Numbered from the stretch's first letter, positions 38,390 to 48,056 are shown. The stretch: DNA of 64,000 bases from Tropicimonas aquimaris (GCF_042676185.1 NZ_JBHTJT010000007.1:434001-498000), one strand, 5' to 3'. Notes: generated by a model not told the origin, from the letters alone. Numbers and translations are program-made.

Positions 38390-38718
38390 TGGCCTTTTCG
38401 GAACTCAATGCCGAAACGATGCGCGAAGACCTCGGCTTCCAGCCGGGGCTCTCGGAGAAGCGCATGTTCGGCGGGATCGCATTCATGCTGTACGGCAACA
38501 TGGTCTGCGGCGTCATTGGCGACGGCGGGATGTTCCGCGTGGGCAAGGACCGCGAGACCGAGGCCATTGAACTGGGCGCGCAGCCGCTCTCCTTCACCGG
38601 GCGCAAGATGGGCGGGATGGTCGAGCTCGACCATGGGTCCTTCGAAGACGACGGCCTGCGGCGGTCCCTCGTGGAAATGTCGCTGTTGAACGCTGCCAGC
38701 CTGCCGCCGAAAGGATGA
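38389..38718 (+). CDS. TfoX N-terminal-domain protein inside the sarcosine oxidase operon
   Basis: 109 residues of the TfoX/Sxy N-terminal domain: VRMFGG-like motif (KRMFGGIAFMLYGNMVCGV), FRVG and the SLLNAASLP end. It starts on the last base of the soxB stop (TGATG) and is five bases before soxD, so it is a fixed part of the transcript. TfoX proteins are competence regulators in gamma-proteobacteria; single-domain forms like this have no clear role. It is not a known sarcosine oxidase subunit. Confidence 0.82.
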   Translation: MAFSELNAETMREDLGFQPGLSEKRMFGGIAFMLYGNMVCGVIGDGGMFRVGKDRETEAIELGAQPLSFTGRKMGGMVELDHGSFEDDGLRRSLVEMSLLNAASLPPKG

Positions 38719-38722
38719 TGAC

Positions 38723-39046
38723 ATGCTGATCCTGACCTGCCCGTACTGCGGCATCCGTTGTGATGAAACCGAGCTTGCTCCGGGCGGCGAGGCGCATCTC
38801 AAGCGCTTTGGCCCCGGCTCCACGGACGAGGCATTCGAAGCCTACCTGTTCGAGCGCGAAAACCCGATGGGCGTGCATTTCGAGCGTTGGCGCCATGCCT
38901 ATGGCTGCGGCAAGTGGTTCCTGGCGGCGCGCGACACGGTCACGCTCGAGGTCTTCGGTACGTACAAGGCACAGACGCCCGAGCCGCCCGAGGAGATCGT
39001 CGCGGCGATCCGGGCGCGACGGCCCGAATGGGAGGGCCGGGCATGA
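38723..39046 (+). CDS. soxD: Sarcosine oxidase delta subunit
   Basis: 107 residues. The zinc site is CPYCG...C near the N-terminus with further His/Cys residues (RWRHAYGCGKWF). The delta subunit binds zinc and helps hold the complex together. Its stop overlaps the start of soxA (ATGA). Confidence 0.92.
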   Translation: MLILTCPYCGIRCDETELAPGGEAHLKRFGPGSTDEAFEAYLFERENPMGVHFERWRHAYGCGKWFLAARDTVTLEVFGTYKAQTPEPPEEIVAAIRARRPEWEGRA

Positions 39047-42039
39047 GCATGCGTCTGGAGCAGGGCGGCCGGCTGATCGACCGGGACGCGCCCCTCGATT
39101 TCACTTTCGACACCAACCCGATGCGCGGTCTCCGGGGCGACACGCTGGCCTCGGCGCTGCTCGCGAACGGCCAGATGCTGGTGAACCGGTCCTACAAGTA
39201 TCACCGCCCCCGCGGCATCGTCGCCAGCGGGCCGGAAGAGCCCAATGCGCTCGTCGGGTTGGGGCAGGGTGCGCGGTTCGAACCCGACCAGCGCGCCACG
39301 ACGACCGAGTTGTTCGACGGGCTCTCCGCGATGAGCCAGAATGCCTGGCCCTCGCTCGGCTTCGACATGATGGCGGTGAACGGCTGGTTCAGTGGCATGA
39401 TGCCGGCGGGCTTCTACTACAAGACCTTCACCTGGCCGCAGAGCTTCTGGAAGCACGTCTACGAGCCGGTGATCCGCGAGGCCGCCGCCTCCGGCCTGCC
39501 GCCCAAGGAAGCCGACGCCGACCGCTACGAGCATTTCTACGCATTCGTCGACGTGCTGATCGTTGGCGGCGGGATCGCCGGCTTGCAGGCGGCGCTCGAA
39601 GCGGGCCGATCCGGCGCGCGCGTGCTCCTGCTGGAACAGACCCCGCACTGGGGTGGGCGGGCGCCGGTGGATGGCGTGGAAATCGGCGGCAAGCCGGCGG
39701 ATGCTTGGATTACCGAGACCCTCGCAACGCTGGAGGCAATGGACAACGTCACCCTGCGGAACCGTTGCATGGGCGTCGGCGTTTACGATCATGGCTTCGC
39801 ACTCGGCTACGAGCGGCTGACCGATCATACGCCCGGCGACGGGCAGCCGCGCCATCGGCTCTGGAAGATCCGGACCGGGCGCATCGTCACCGCAACGGGG
39901 GCGATCGAACGGCCGCTGAGCTTTGCCGGCAACGATGTGCCGGGCGTCATGCTCGCCTCGGCAGTCCGCGATTACGTCGTCAACTACGGCGTCGCGCCGG
40001 GCCGCCGCACCGTGGTCGTGACCAATAACGACGATGCCTATCGCACCGCGTTGGCGCTCATCGATGCCGGGCTCGAGGTGCCTGTCATCATCGACCCGCG
40101 CGAGCGCAACGACGGCCCGCTCGCCCGCGAATGCATGCGCCGCGGTGTCCAGGTCGAGACCGGCGCGGCGGTTATGAAGGTCAAGGGCAGCAAGCGCGTC
40201 GAGGGCGTGATGCTGTGCCGTGCCAACGGCACGGGCGGCGCCGGGGCCGTGCTCGACTGCGACAGTGTCGCCATGTCGGGCGGCTGGTCGCCGGTGGTGC
40301 ACCTCTGGTCCCATTGCGGCGGCAAGCTGCTCTGGTCGGACGAGCACGCCCATTTCTATCCCGACGATGCCCGCGCTCCCACCGGCTCCGATGGCGCGGC
40401 CTTTGTCTCGACCGCTGGCGCGGCCTCGGGCTGCATGGCCGCCGGCGACGTGCTCAGGGACGCCGCCCGCAAGGGCGCCGCCGCTCTCGGCGCAGAGCCG
40501 GGGGAGGTGCCGCGAACCAACGACATCGAGGAAGTACCGATGCAGCCGGTCTGGGTCATGCCGACCAAGGCGCTGCCGGAACTGCGCTCCAAGATGTTCC
40601 TCGACTTCCAGAACGACGTGAAGGTCTCCGACGTGCAACTCGCGGCCCAGGAGGGCTACGAGAGCGTGGAACTGACCAAGCGCTACACCACGCTCGGCAT
40701 GGCGAACGACCAGGGAAAGCTGAGCAACATCAATGGGCTTGCGATCCTTGCTCAGTCATTGGGTGAGGAAATCCCGCAGGTCGGGACCACCACGTTCCGG
40801 CCGCCCTACCAGCCCATCTCCTTCGGGTCGATCGCAGGCGAGGCCCGTGGCGACATCTTCCAACCGCTGCGCCGCACGCCGATGCAAGAGTGGCACGAGG
40901 CCAACGGCGCCTACATGGAGCCGGTCGGTCATTGGCGGCGGCCCTACTGCTATCCGAAAGCGGGCGAGAGCCACGCGGATGCCGTCGCGCGCGAGGTGAC
41001 GGCGACCCGCTACTCGCTGGGCCTGCTGGATGCCTCGACCCTCGGCAAGATCCTCGTGAAGGGGCCGGATGCCGGGCGCTTCCTCGACATGCTCTACACC
41101 AACAAGATGTCGACGCTGAAGCCCGGACGCTGCCGCTACGGGCTCATGTGCAACGAGAACGGTTTCCTGATGGACGATGGGGTGGTGGCGCGGATCGACG
41201 AGGAGACCTTCCTCTGCCATACGACCTCCGGCGGTGCCGACCATATCCACGGCTGGATGGAGGACTGGCTGCAGTGCGAGTGGTGGGACTGGAAGGTCTA
41301 TACCGCGAACCTGACGGAGCAATACGGGCAGATAGCCGTGGCGGGACCGAATGCGCGCAAGGTACTCGAAAAGCTCGGCGGGCTCGATGTCTCGAAGGAG
41401 GCGCTGCCGTTCATGGCGTGGTCCGAGGGGGAGCTTGCGGGTATCCAGGTACGGGTGTTCCGGATCTCGTTCTCGGGCGAACTGAGCTACGAGATCGCGG
41501 TTCCCGCCGGACAGGCGCGCGCCCTCTGGGACAAGATACTCGCGGCCGGCGGCAAGTTCGGCGTGACGCCCTACGGCACCGAAGCGCTGCACGTGATGCG
41601 AGCCGAGAAAGGCTTCATCATGATCGGCGATGAAACCGATGGCACGGTGATCCCGCAGGATCTCGGTCTCGACTGGGCGATCTCGAAGAAGAAGGACGAC
41701 TACCTCGGCAAGCGTGCGAAGGAGCGGGCCCACATGGTCCGGCCGGATCGCTGGAAACTGGTGGGGCTGGAAACGCTCGACGGGTCTGTCCTGCCGGACG
41801 GGATCTACGCACTGGGCGAGGGCATGAATGCCAACGGGCAGCGGGTCACCATCGGACGGGTCACCTCGACCTACCATTCGCCGACGCTCGGGCGCGGCAT
41901 CGCCATGGGGCTTGTCGAACACGGTCCGAACCGGATGGGCGAGGTGTTGAATTTCGGCAAGACCGACGGCGGCACGATCGAGGCCCGTATCGTGAGCCCG
42001 GTCTTCTACGATCCGGAAGGGGAGAAGCAGGATGTCTGA
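39043..42039 (+). CDS. soxA: Sarcosine oxidase alpha subunit
   Basis: 998 residues. Order of domains: ferredoxin-like N-terminus (about 1-100, YKYHRPRGI), NAD/FAD dinucleotide-binding region (VLIVGGGIAGLQAALEAG, about 167-185), middle pyridine-nucleotide oxidoreductase part, and a C-terminal aminomethyltransferase (GCV-T) domain from about 600 (RYSLGLLDASTLGKI, ISFSGELSYEI) that binds tetrahydrofolate and takes the one-carbon unit. It overlaps soxG by eight bases. Confidence 0.95.
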   Translation: MSMRLEQGGRLIDRDAPLDFTFDTNPMRGLRGDTLASALLANGQMLVNRSYKYHRPRGIVASGPEEPNALVGLGQGARFEPDQRATTTELFDGLSAMSQNAWPSLGFDMMAVNGWFSGMMPAGFYYKTFTWPQSFWKHVYEPVIREAAASGLPPKEADADRYEHFYAFVDVLIVGGGIAGLQAALEAGRSGARVLLLEQTPHWGGRAPVDGVEIGGKPADAWITETLATLEAMDNVTLRNRCMGVGVYDHGFALGYERLTDHTPGDGQPRHRLWKIRTGRIVTATGAIERPLSFAGNDVPGVMLASAVRDYVVNYGVAPGRRTVVVTNNDDAYRTALALIDAGLEVPVIIDPRERNDGPLARECMRRGVQVETGAAVMKVKGSKRVEGVMLCRANGTGGAGAVLDCDSVAMSGGWSPVVHLWSHCGGKLLWSDEHAHFYPDDARAPTGSDGAAFVSTAGAASGCMAAGDVLRDAARKGAAALGAEPGEVPRTNDIEEVPMQPVWVMPTKALPELRSKMFLDFQNDVKVSDVQLAAQEGYESVELTKRYTTLGMANDQGKLSNINGLAILAQSLGEEIPQVGTTTFRPPYQPISFGSIAGEARGDIFQPLRRTPMQEWHEANGAYMEPVGHWRRPYCYPKAGESHADAVAREVTATRYSLGLLDASTLGKILVKGPDAGRFLDMLYTNKMSTLKPGRCRYGLMCNENGFLMDDGVVARIDEETFLCHTTSGGADHIHGWMEDWLQCEWWDWKVYTANLTEQYGQIAVAGPNARKVLEKLGGLDVSKEALPFMAWSEGELAGIQVRVFRISFSGELSYEIAVPAGQARALWDKILAAGGKFGVTPYGTEALHVMRAEKGFIMIGDETDGTVIPQDLGLDWAISKKKDDYLGKRAKERAHMVRPDRWKLVGLETLDGSVLPDGIYALGEGMNANGQRVTIGRVTSTYHSPTLGRGIAMGLVEHGPNRMGEVLNFGKTDGGTIEARIVSPVFYDPEGEKQDV

Positions 42040-42598
42040 CGCAGCACGTGTGACCGCCGTGGCCTCTGGCGCGCCCGCAGCACGGGTGGAGCGTATGCCG
42101 ACGCAAGGGATGATCACATTGCGCGGTCAGCCCGCCGAGGTAGAGGTGGGCATCCGGGCCGCGACCGGCTGCGGACTGCCTGAGCAGCGCGGGATCGTTT
42201 TCGAAGGGGAATGTGCGGTGGCGTGGATGTCGCCGGACGAATGGCTCCTTCTGATACCGCAGGAAAAGGTGCCGGAATGCCTCGCCACACTGGCGCGCGA
42301 GCTGTCCGGTAGCCATCACCTGGCCGTGGAAGTCTCGGACGCTCGGGCGATGTTCCGCATCTCTGGAACAGGCGCGCGCGAGGCGCTGGCCCGGGTTTGC
42401 CCGGTGGACCTGTCTCCCGCGGCCTTCGCCGCCGGAGAAATCCGCCGGAGCCGGCTGGCACAGGTGCCGGCGGCCTTCTGGTTCGGTGCGGACGGTGCGT
42501 TCCGGCTGGTCTGCTTCCGATCGGTCGCGCGCTACGCTCAGGACGTTTTGGAAAACGCCGCGAGTGGTGCGCCTGTCGGGTTCTTCCCCGCGGGCTGA
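42032..42598 (+). CDS. soxG: Sarcosine oxidase gamma subunit
   Basis: 188 residues of the SoxG family, with the GCV-T-like motif AWMSPDEWLLL, SDARAMFRISGTGAREALA and the final CFRSVARYAQDVLENA. It completes the B-D-A-G enzyme. Coupled to soxA by overlap. No glyA, purU or folate genes follow within the window. Confidence 0.92.
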   Translation: MSDAARVTAVASGAPAARVERMPTQGMITLRGQPAEVEVGIRAATGCGLPEQRGIVFEGECAVAWMSPDEWLLLIPQEKVPECLATLARELSGSHHLAVEVSDARAMFRISGTGAREALARVCPVDLSPAAFAAGEIRRSRLAQVPAAFWFGADGAFRLVCFRSVARYAQDVLENAASGAPVGFFPAG

Positions 42599-42705
42599 GC
42601 GCACCGCGTCGAGGCTCCGCGAAATGTGAGGCGACCGGCAAGCCGGTGCCCGTCAGTATGGGAACGATACGTCCTCTCTCCCCGCATTGGCCATTAAATT
42701 AACGC

Positions 42706-42726
42706 AATTCGGGGCATATTCGGGGT
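42706..42726 (+). repeat. Repeated motif shared with 53490-53511
   Basis: AATTCGGGGCATATTCGGGGT lies just upstream of the hydrolase-fold gene. A near copy is at 53490-53511. The last 11 bases (ATATTCGGGGT) are identical. Meaning unknown; it may be a shared regulator site. Confidence 0.4.
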
Positions 42727-42756
42727 GAAACTCCTCCCCAAACCGAGGAATCGCGG

Positions 42757-43878
42757 ATGTTGGACATGACGGACGACGAGCAAATGGCAGGGCAACAGGG
42801 GCAGGGCTCGTGCCTGTTCGAGGCTGCGGGGTTGCAGCTTCTGCACCGGCCCGCGCCGTCGGACCATGCCTTGGTACTCTTTGAGGATGCGCCCGAGGGC
42901 GGCCGGCTGCGCCCCGGCTGGTTGACCGGCCCTGGGGGCGAGGCAGTGGATCTCTACCGCGTCGTGCCGCAGCGGGCAGGGCTTTTCCCGGCTGACGAGA
43001 TGCAGGCCCTCTGCGGAGTGCTTGCCGGCACCAACGCGCGCCCGGCAATCGCCATCGGCGCGGGGCTCGGTGGTCAGGCAGCCCTGCGGCACGGGCAGGC
43101 GGCGGGTTGCGCCATCGCGCTGGCTTTTTCGCCCATGGGCGCCGCGCCGGCCGGCGATCTGACTTTGACCGACATTCAGCAGCGGGACATCGCACCGCTG
43201 GCGATGGTCGCCTTCGATCCCAAGCGCCAGCCGGACGCGCTGCAGTCCGAGGCGCTGCGCCTTCTGGACGGCGTGCATGTGCTGCCGCTGCCGCATATGG
43301 GCCATCGCACCGAACGAACCCTGATTGGCGACCATGTCGCCCGAGACGTCTTTGCCGCCGCCTTGCGGGGCGATGCCGGCGAGGTTGCGCGCCTGCTGCG
43401 CCACAATCGCTCCCATGACGACGGGTTCCTGTCGCGCCTGTCGCTGGCCTGTTCGGAGCGCGGCCATTACCGCTGGGCCGCCGACATCGCGGAACAGGGC
43501 GACCCCGCCCGCCGGCACATGCCGGACCTCGCGATGGCGCGGGCCGAGGCGCAGGCCGGGCTCGGACGGCCGCTGGAGGCTGTCGAGACCCTCGAGGGGC
43601 TGGTCGTCTCTGCCCCGAGGAGTCCGCGCTACTGGGGCCTTCTGATCGACCGCTATGAGGCGATGGGCCAGGACGTGGCGGTTGCAGAACTGCTTGAACT
43701 TGCGCTCGCCTACACCGAGAATTTCAACTTCTGCGCGCGGCTGATCCGCAAGCTCTCCGGCATGAACGGTCCGGCCCGCGCTCAGGCCAGTGCGCTGGCC
43801 GACATGGCGCGTCAGCACTGGCCTGACCGTGGCGGGCAGATCGACCGTCTTGCCAAGGGGCTGGCGGGCATCGCCTGA
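42757..43878 (+). CDS. Degenerate alpha/beta-hydrolase-fold plus TPR protein
   Basis: 373 residues, not assigned to a named family. The first half resembles an alpha/beta hydrolase, but at the nucleophile elbow it reads GAGLGG (around residue 107), where G-x-S-x-G is expected, so the catalytic serine is gone. The second half (about 215-350) is helical and TPR-like (RGHYRWAADIAEQGDPA, GLGRPLEAVETLEGLV). No signal peptide. It lies upstream of the GSCFA gene in the same direction and probably works with those genes as a binding or scaffold protein. Confidence 0.6.
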   Translation: MLDMTDDEQMAGQQGQGSCLFEAAGLQLLHRPAPSDHALVLFEDAPEGGRLRPGWLTGPGGEAVDLYRVVPQRAGLFPADEMQALCGVLAGTNARPAIAIGAGLGGQAALRHGQAAGCAIALAFSPMGAAPAGDLTLTDIQQRDIAPLAMVAFDPKRQPDALQSEALRLLDGVHVLPLPHMGHRTERTLIGDHVARDVFAAALRGDAGEVARLLRHNRSHDDGFLSRLSLACSERGHYRWAADIAEQGDPARRHMPDLAMARAEAQAGLGRPLEAVETLEGLVVSAPRSPRYWGLLIDRYEAMGQDVAVAELLELALAYTENFNFCARLIRKLSGMNGPARAQASALADMARQHWPDRGGQIDRLAKGLAGIA

Positions 43879-44022
43879 CACGGCTCTCCCGGCCTTCTGC
43901 AGGTGCCGGGCGGGGTGCTCTCGGCGCCAACGGGGCCGGCGCGAGGGAGCCACTTACGAGATACCACCGGCCCCGGTAACGAGTAGCGGCATGGCACGCG
44001 CCGCGCGGAAAGGCAGACAGAG

Positions 44023-45384
44023 ATGTCGGACAAGTCACTCGAGCGGCGTTCCGCGATGGACGCCTACAAGCTGGCTTCGCAGAACCCCTTGCGCCGCTAT
44101 CCCTCGCCCGAGAAGGATGGCGACCGGCTCTATCCGCTCGCGACGCCGGTCCTGACGCCGTCCTTCACGATGAGCCGCGAGGACACCGTTTTCACCATCG
44201 GCTCCTGTTTCGCACGCAATGTCGAGGCGGCGCTGATCAATGCCGGTATCAACGTCACCAGCCGCGATTTCGACCTTGGCCCGATTGGCGAGAGCCTCGG
44301 TTTCGCGGGCAACTTCTTCAACAAGTACTCGATCCACTCGGTCATCAACGAACTCCGCTGGGCGATGGATCGCAAGAGCTTCCCGGGGGAGGAGATCCTC
44401 TATCCGTTGGGGAAGGGCGAGGAGAAGTTCTGCGACCTGCAGCTCGGTGCCGCCAAGCTGGAATTCCCCGTCGACGAGATCCTGGAATTCCGCCACCGAT
44501 TTCTCGACGTTATGGCACGGGCGGCGGAAGCCGACGTGGTGATCGTCACTCTGGGCTATGTCGAGGTCTGGTACGACACCAGGCTCGGCATCTACCTGAA
44601 CGTCGCCCCGCCGGCGCAGCTCGCCCGCAGGGACCCCGACAGGTTCGAGTTCCGGGTGCTCAGCTACGAGGAGGTGCTGGAGGGGCTGCGGGAGCTCTAC
44701 CGGATCCTGAACCGCTACCGCACCAAACCACTGCGCATGTTGCTGACGGTCTCGCCGGTGCCGATGCTCTCAACCTTCCGCGACATGGATGTGCTGGTGG
44801 CCAACACCTATTCCAAGTCCGTCCAACGGGCCGCCATCGACGTGTTCATCGCCGAGACGGAGGGGGTGGACTACTTCCCGTCCTACGAGTTCGTGGTGCT
44901 GAGCGACCCTCGCGTCGCCTGGTCGCGCGGGGACTATCGCCATGTCTCCGCCGATCTCGTGGCGCGGATCATGCAGTCGGTCCTTGCCCGCTACGTTCCG
45001 GGCTCGGGGGAAGAGGCGCCGGAGGCGGGTGGTGGGATGACCGCCGAGGCGCTGGAGGCCTCGGTCCGCATGACCATGAAGCTCAAGGAATACGAGAGCG
45101 CCCTGGCGATGATGGCCCAGAACGAGGAGATCGTGGCATCGAGCGCCGTGCTTCAGCAATTGCGGGGCGTGGCGCTGAGTTCGCTGGACCGCTTCGAGGA
45201 GGCGTTCGACGCCATGGCGGCCTCGCATGCGCTGGCCCCCGGCAATGCCGCGCCGCTCGAGCGCCAGATCGCCTGGTGCCGCAAGCTCGACCGCAAGGAG
45301 GTCGCGCGCGAGTTGCTCAAGACCCATGTCGCGGCCTTCCCGGACCGGGCCGATTTCCGCGCGGGCCTGACCTGGCTCGACTGA
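44023..45384 (+). CDS. GSCFA domain protein with TPR tail
   Basis: 453 residues. The signature GSCFARN appears at about residue 60 (FTIGSCFARNVEAALINAG), followed by the family's NFFNKYS, and VIVTLGYVEVWYD with VSPVPMLSTF. GSCFA proteins are related to SGNH esterases/acyltransferases, with the serine of the motif as nucleophile. The last 100 residues are TPR-like. It precedes an FkbH-like gene by 20 bases. Likely to modify a surface polymer; the substrate is unknown. Confidence 0.8.
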   Translation: MSDKSLERRSAMDAYKLASQNPLRRYPSPEKDGDRLYPLATPVLTPSFTMSREDTVFTIGSCFARNVEAALINAGINVTSRDFDLGPIGESLGFAGNFFNKYSIHSVINELRWAMDRKSFPGEEILYPLGKGEEKFCDLQLGAAKLEFPVDEILEFRHRFLDVMARAAEADVVIVTLGYVEVWYDTRLGIYLNVAPPAQLARRDPDRFEFRVLSYEEVLEGLRELYRILNRYRTKPLRMLLTVSPVPMLSTFRDMDVLVANTYSKSVQRAAIDVFIAETEGVDYFPSYEFVVLSDPRVAWSRGDYRHVSADLVARIMQSVLARYVPGSGEEAPEAGGGMTAEALEASVRMTMKLKEYESALAMMAQNEEIVASSAVLQQLRGVALSSLDRFEEAFDAMAASHALAPGNAAPLERQIAWCRKLDRKEVARELLKTHVAAFPDRADFRAGLTWLD

Positions 45385-45403
45385 GCGGGGGCGACATGAC
45401 AGG

Positions 45404-47158
45404 ATGGACGCCATGACCGCCTATGACCTGAGCACAATCGGCAAGACCGTCAAGCTGGTGGTCTGGGATCTCGACGAGACCTTCTGGTCCGGTACGCTCT
45501 CGGAAGGCGGGATCACGCCGCGGCCCGGAAACATCGCGCTGGTCCGGGAGCTGGCGGAGCGCGGCATCGTCTCCTCGATCTGCTCAAAGAACGATTTCGC
45601 GCAGGCGAAGGCACAGCTCGAAGCCCTTGGCGTTTGGGAATATTTCGTCTTTCCGCACATCGACTGGACGCCGAAGGGACAGGCCATCTCGGGGATGATC
45701 GCGGACATGGGCCTGCGCGACGAGAACGTGCTGTTCCTCGACGACAATCCCATGAACCTCGAGGAAGCGAAGTTCTTCAACGAGCGGATCATGTGCGTCG
45801 ACGGCCGGCTCGATCTCGCGCCGCTGCTGGATCTTCCGCAGCTTGCCGGCAAGGACGACCGCGAACTGAGCCGTCTGAAGCAATACAAGGTCGCCGAGAC
45901 CAAGCATCGCGAACGCACGCAGACCGCGCTGTCCAACGAGGATTTCCTGCGCCAGTCCGATATCCGGCTGCGCCATGTCTACGACATCGAGGCGCATTGG
46001 GAGCGGGTACTGGAACTGATCAACCGCACCAACCAGCTCAACTTCACCAAGAAGCGGGTCGAGACGCCGGAAGCGGAGGCCGAACTGCGTGAGATGCTTC
46101 GGATGCCCGGCGCCCATGCCGCGCTGATCGAGGTCGCGGATCGGTTCGGCGATTACGGCATGGTGGGCTTCTACCTGATGGTCAAACGCTCCTCTGGCGC
46201 GCGGCTCGAGCATTTCGCCTTTTCCTGCCGAACGCTCAACATGGGGATCGAGCAATATGTCTATGACCGGCTGGAGCGCCCGGCGCTGACGATCGCCCAG
46301 CCCGTCGCCAATGGGCTCGACCGTTTCGAGGCCGTGGACTGGGTGCGCGAGGATGCCGGCGGCGCGGCGGGAGCGGAGGCGCCGGACAGGCGGCTTTGCC
46401 TGGTGGGCGGGTGCGACCTGCTGCAGATGTCGTTCTACTGCGGCTCGAACCGGGACGAATTCGTCAACACGGTGCGCAACGGGATGGTTGTGCGCTACGA
46501 CGACGTGGGCTTCATCCTGAACGACCGCTCCGATCCGTCGATCGAGCGCTTCCGCAGCCGGCTGGAGATGTGGAGCCACGCCGAGATGCTGGCCTTCGAC
46601 GGGGCGCTGGCGGAGGCCGACGTGGTGATCCTCTCGCTCTATCAATCGGCGGCGGGGCAGAATTTCTTCACCTTCGGCGGCACGGAATTCGGCGGGCGGC
46701 ACCTTGTGCATGTCCCGGCGCAGGCGATGCGCACGGTGCTCGCCGGTCCCAACGCGGCCTGGTTCGCCAAGAATTTCTACTACCGGCGCTACGGGCTGGA
46801 AGAGAAGCTGGCGCTGGTGCGGCAGGCCTGCGAGCGGGTGCTGTCGCAGGTGCGCCCCGGCACGCCCGTCGTGCTGATCGCGGCAAGCGAGGCGGGGGAG
46901 CGCTCCGAGCGCTCCCTTCCGGTCCGGCAGGCGTTTAATGCCCTTTGCCGGGAGGTGGCGACGTCGTGGAAGAGCGCGGTGCTCGCCGACCCGGCGGAGA
47001 TCATGGCGCCCGAGGACGTGGTCGATGCCGACCATTTCACGCGGATCGGCTATTTCAAGCTCGCGCAGTTCATCAACGAGACCGCGGCGGCGTTCTCTGG
47101 TTCGGATCAAATGGTAAAGGACGTTCGGGATGCGCAGGATCTTCAACAGGCTGTATGA
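45404..47158 (+). CDS. FkbH-like HAD-IIIC protein with GNAT and SGNH-like domains
   Basis: 584 residues (an ATG at 45413 would give three fewer). The HAD-IIIC domain has the catalytic aspartates D22/D24 in WDLDETFWSG and FLDDNPMNLEEA. A GNAT-like domain follows (NRTNQLNFTKKR, ADRFGDYGMVGFYL). The C-terminal part is SGNH-like: GGCDLL near residue 330 and the final DADHFTRIGYFKLA. FkbH enzymes load glyceryl groups from bisphosphoglycerate onto an acyl carrier protein; no carrier gene is adjacent here. It overlaps the next gene by 29 bases. Confidence 0.82.
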   Translation: MDAMTAYDLSTIGKTVKLVVWDLDETFWSGTLSEGGITPRPGNIALVRELAERGIVSSICSKNDFAQAKAQLEALGVWEYFVFPHIDWTPKGQAISGMIADMGLRDENVLFLDDNPMNLEEAKFFNERIMCVDGRLDLAPLLDLPQLAGKDDRELSRLKQYKVAETKHRERTQTALSNEDFLRQSDIRLRHVYDIEAHWERVLELINRTNQLNFTKKRVETPEAEAELREMLRMPGAHAALIEVADRFGDYGMVGFYLMVKRSSGARLEHFAFSCRTLNMGIEQYVYDRLERPALTIAQPVANGLDRFEAVDWVREDAGGAAGAEAPDRRLCLVGGCDLLQMSFYCGSNRDEFVNTVRNGMVVRYDDVGFILNDRSDPSIERFRSRLEMWSHAEMLAFDGALAEADVVILSLYQSAAGQNFFTFGGTEFGGRHLVHVPAQAMRTVLAGPNAAWFAKNFYYRRYGLEEKLALVRQACERVLSQVRPGTPVVLIAASEAGERSERSLPVRQAFNALCREVATSWKSAVLADPAEIMAPEDVVDADHFTRIGYFKLAQFINETAAAFSGSDQMVKDVRDAQDLQQAV

Positions 47159-47903
47159 CGAAGACCCCTATCTCGACGCCCCGCTGGCGGATGTCGAGGT
47201 GGACATGCAGGGGTGGGGGTCCACCCATTTCTTCTTTCGCGGCATCATCGAACACCTGAAACCCTCGATGATCGTCGAGGTCGGCAGCTGGAAGGGGCGC
47301 TCGGCGCTGCATATGGCCGACCTCTGCAAGGCCTCGGGCATCGAGAATCTCGAGATCTGCTGTGTCGACACCTGGCTCGGCACTTCGGGCATCTGGGCGC
47401 GCAAGGGGCAGGTGAAGGAGGAGCTCAAGCTGAAGAACGGCTGGCCGATGCTCTATTTCACCTTCATGAAGAACGTGGTCGAGGCCGGCCATCAGGACGT
47501 GATCACGCCGCTGCCCTTGCCCTCGGACATGGGCGCGCAGGTTCTGAAACGCATGCGCGCGCGCCCGGACCTGATCTATATCGACGCCGCACATGATTAC
47601 GACAACTGCCTGCGGGACCTGCGGAACTATTTCGATCTGCTGGACGACAACGGCATCCTGCTCGGCGACGATTACGAGACCATCGACGGCGTGACCGAGG
47701 CCGCGCAGGAATTTGCCCGCGAAAAGGAGCTGATCCTGGTGGGCACGCGCAGCAAGTTCGTGCTGTCGAAGAACGTCCAGCACGTGCATGCCATGCAAGC
47801 GCTGCTGGCCGAGATCGATGCGCGCCGCGCGCGGGTGGCCGAGGCCAAGGCGCGTGCCGCAGAGGAGGCATCTGCGGGCGAGGCGGGCGGCGAAGAGGCC
47901 TGA
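47130..47903 (+). CDS. Class I SAM-dependent methyltransferase
   Basis: 257 residues. SAM motif I is VEVGSWKGRSALHMA (about 50-64); DLIYIDAAHDYDNCLRDL is the acidic motif typical of the Methyltransf_24/CmcI-like group, with GGD-type GDDYETIDGV after it. The C-terminus is a charged, alanine-rich helix. It starts 29 bases before the end of the FkbH-like gene, so the two are coupled. It may methylate the same glycan or acyl group handled by the neighbours. Confidence 0.78.
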   Translation: MRRIFNRLYDEDPYLDAPLADVEVDMQGWGSTHFFFRGIIEHLKPSMIVEVGSWKGRSALHMADLCKASGIENLEICCVDTWLGTSGIWARKGQVKEELKLKNGWPMLYFTFMKNVVEAGHQDVITPLPLPSDMGAQVLKRMRARPDLIYIDAAHDYDNCLRDLRNYFDLLDDNGILLGDDYETIDGVTEAAQEFAREKELILVGTRSKFVLSKNVQHVHAMQALLAEIDARRARVAEAKARAAEEASAGEAGGEEA

Positions 47904-48056
47904 CACCCGCAGGACGCGCCGCACCGGCCCCGGCCGTGTCCGTCGCACTGGCCGAAGCTCGATCCGTTGCCCCATTTCCCGGCAGACGCCTTGACGCGAC
48001 GCCGGAGGCTGGTCACATACACCGCATAGGAAACGCTGCTAGCGAAGGATAATTCC

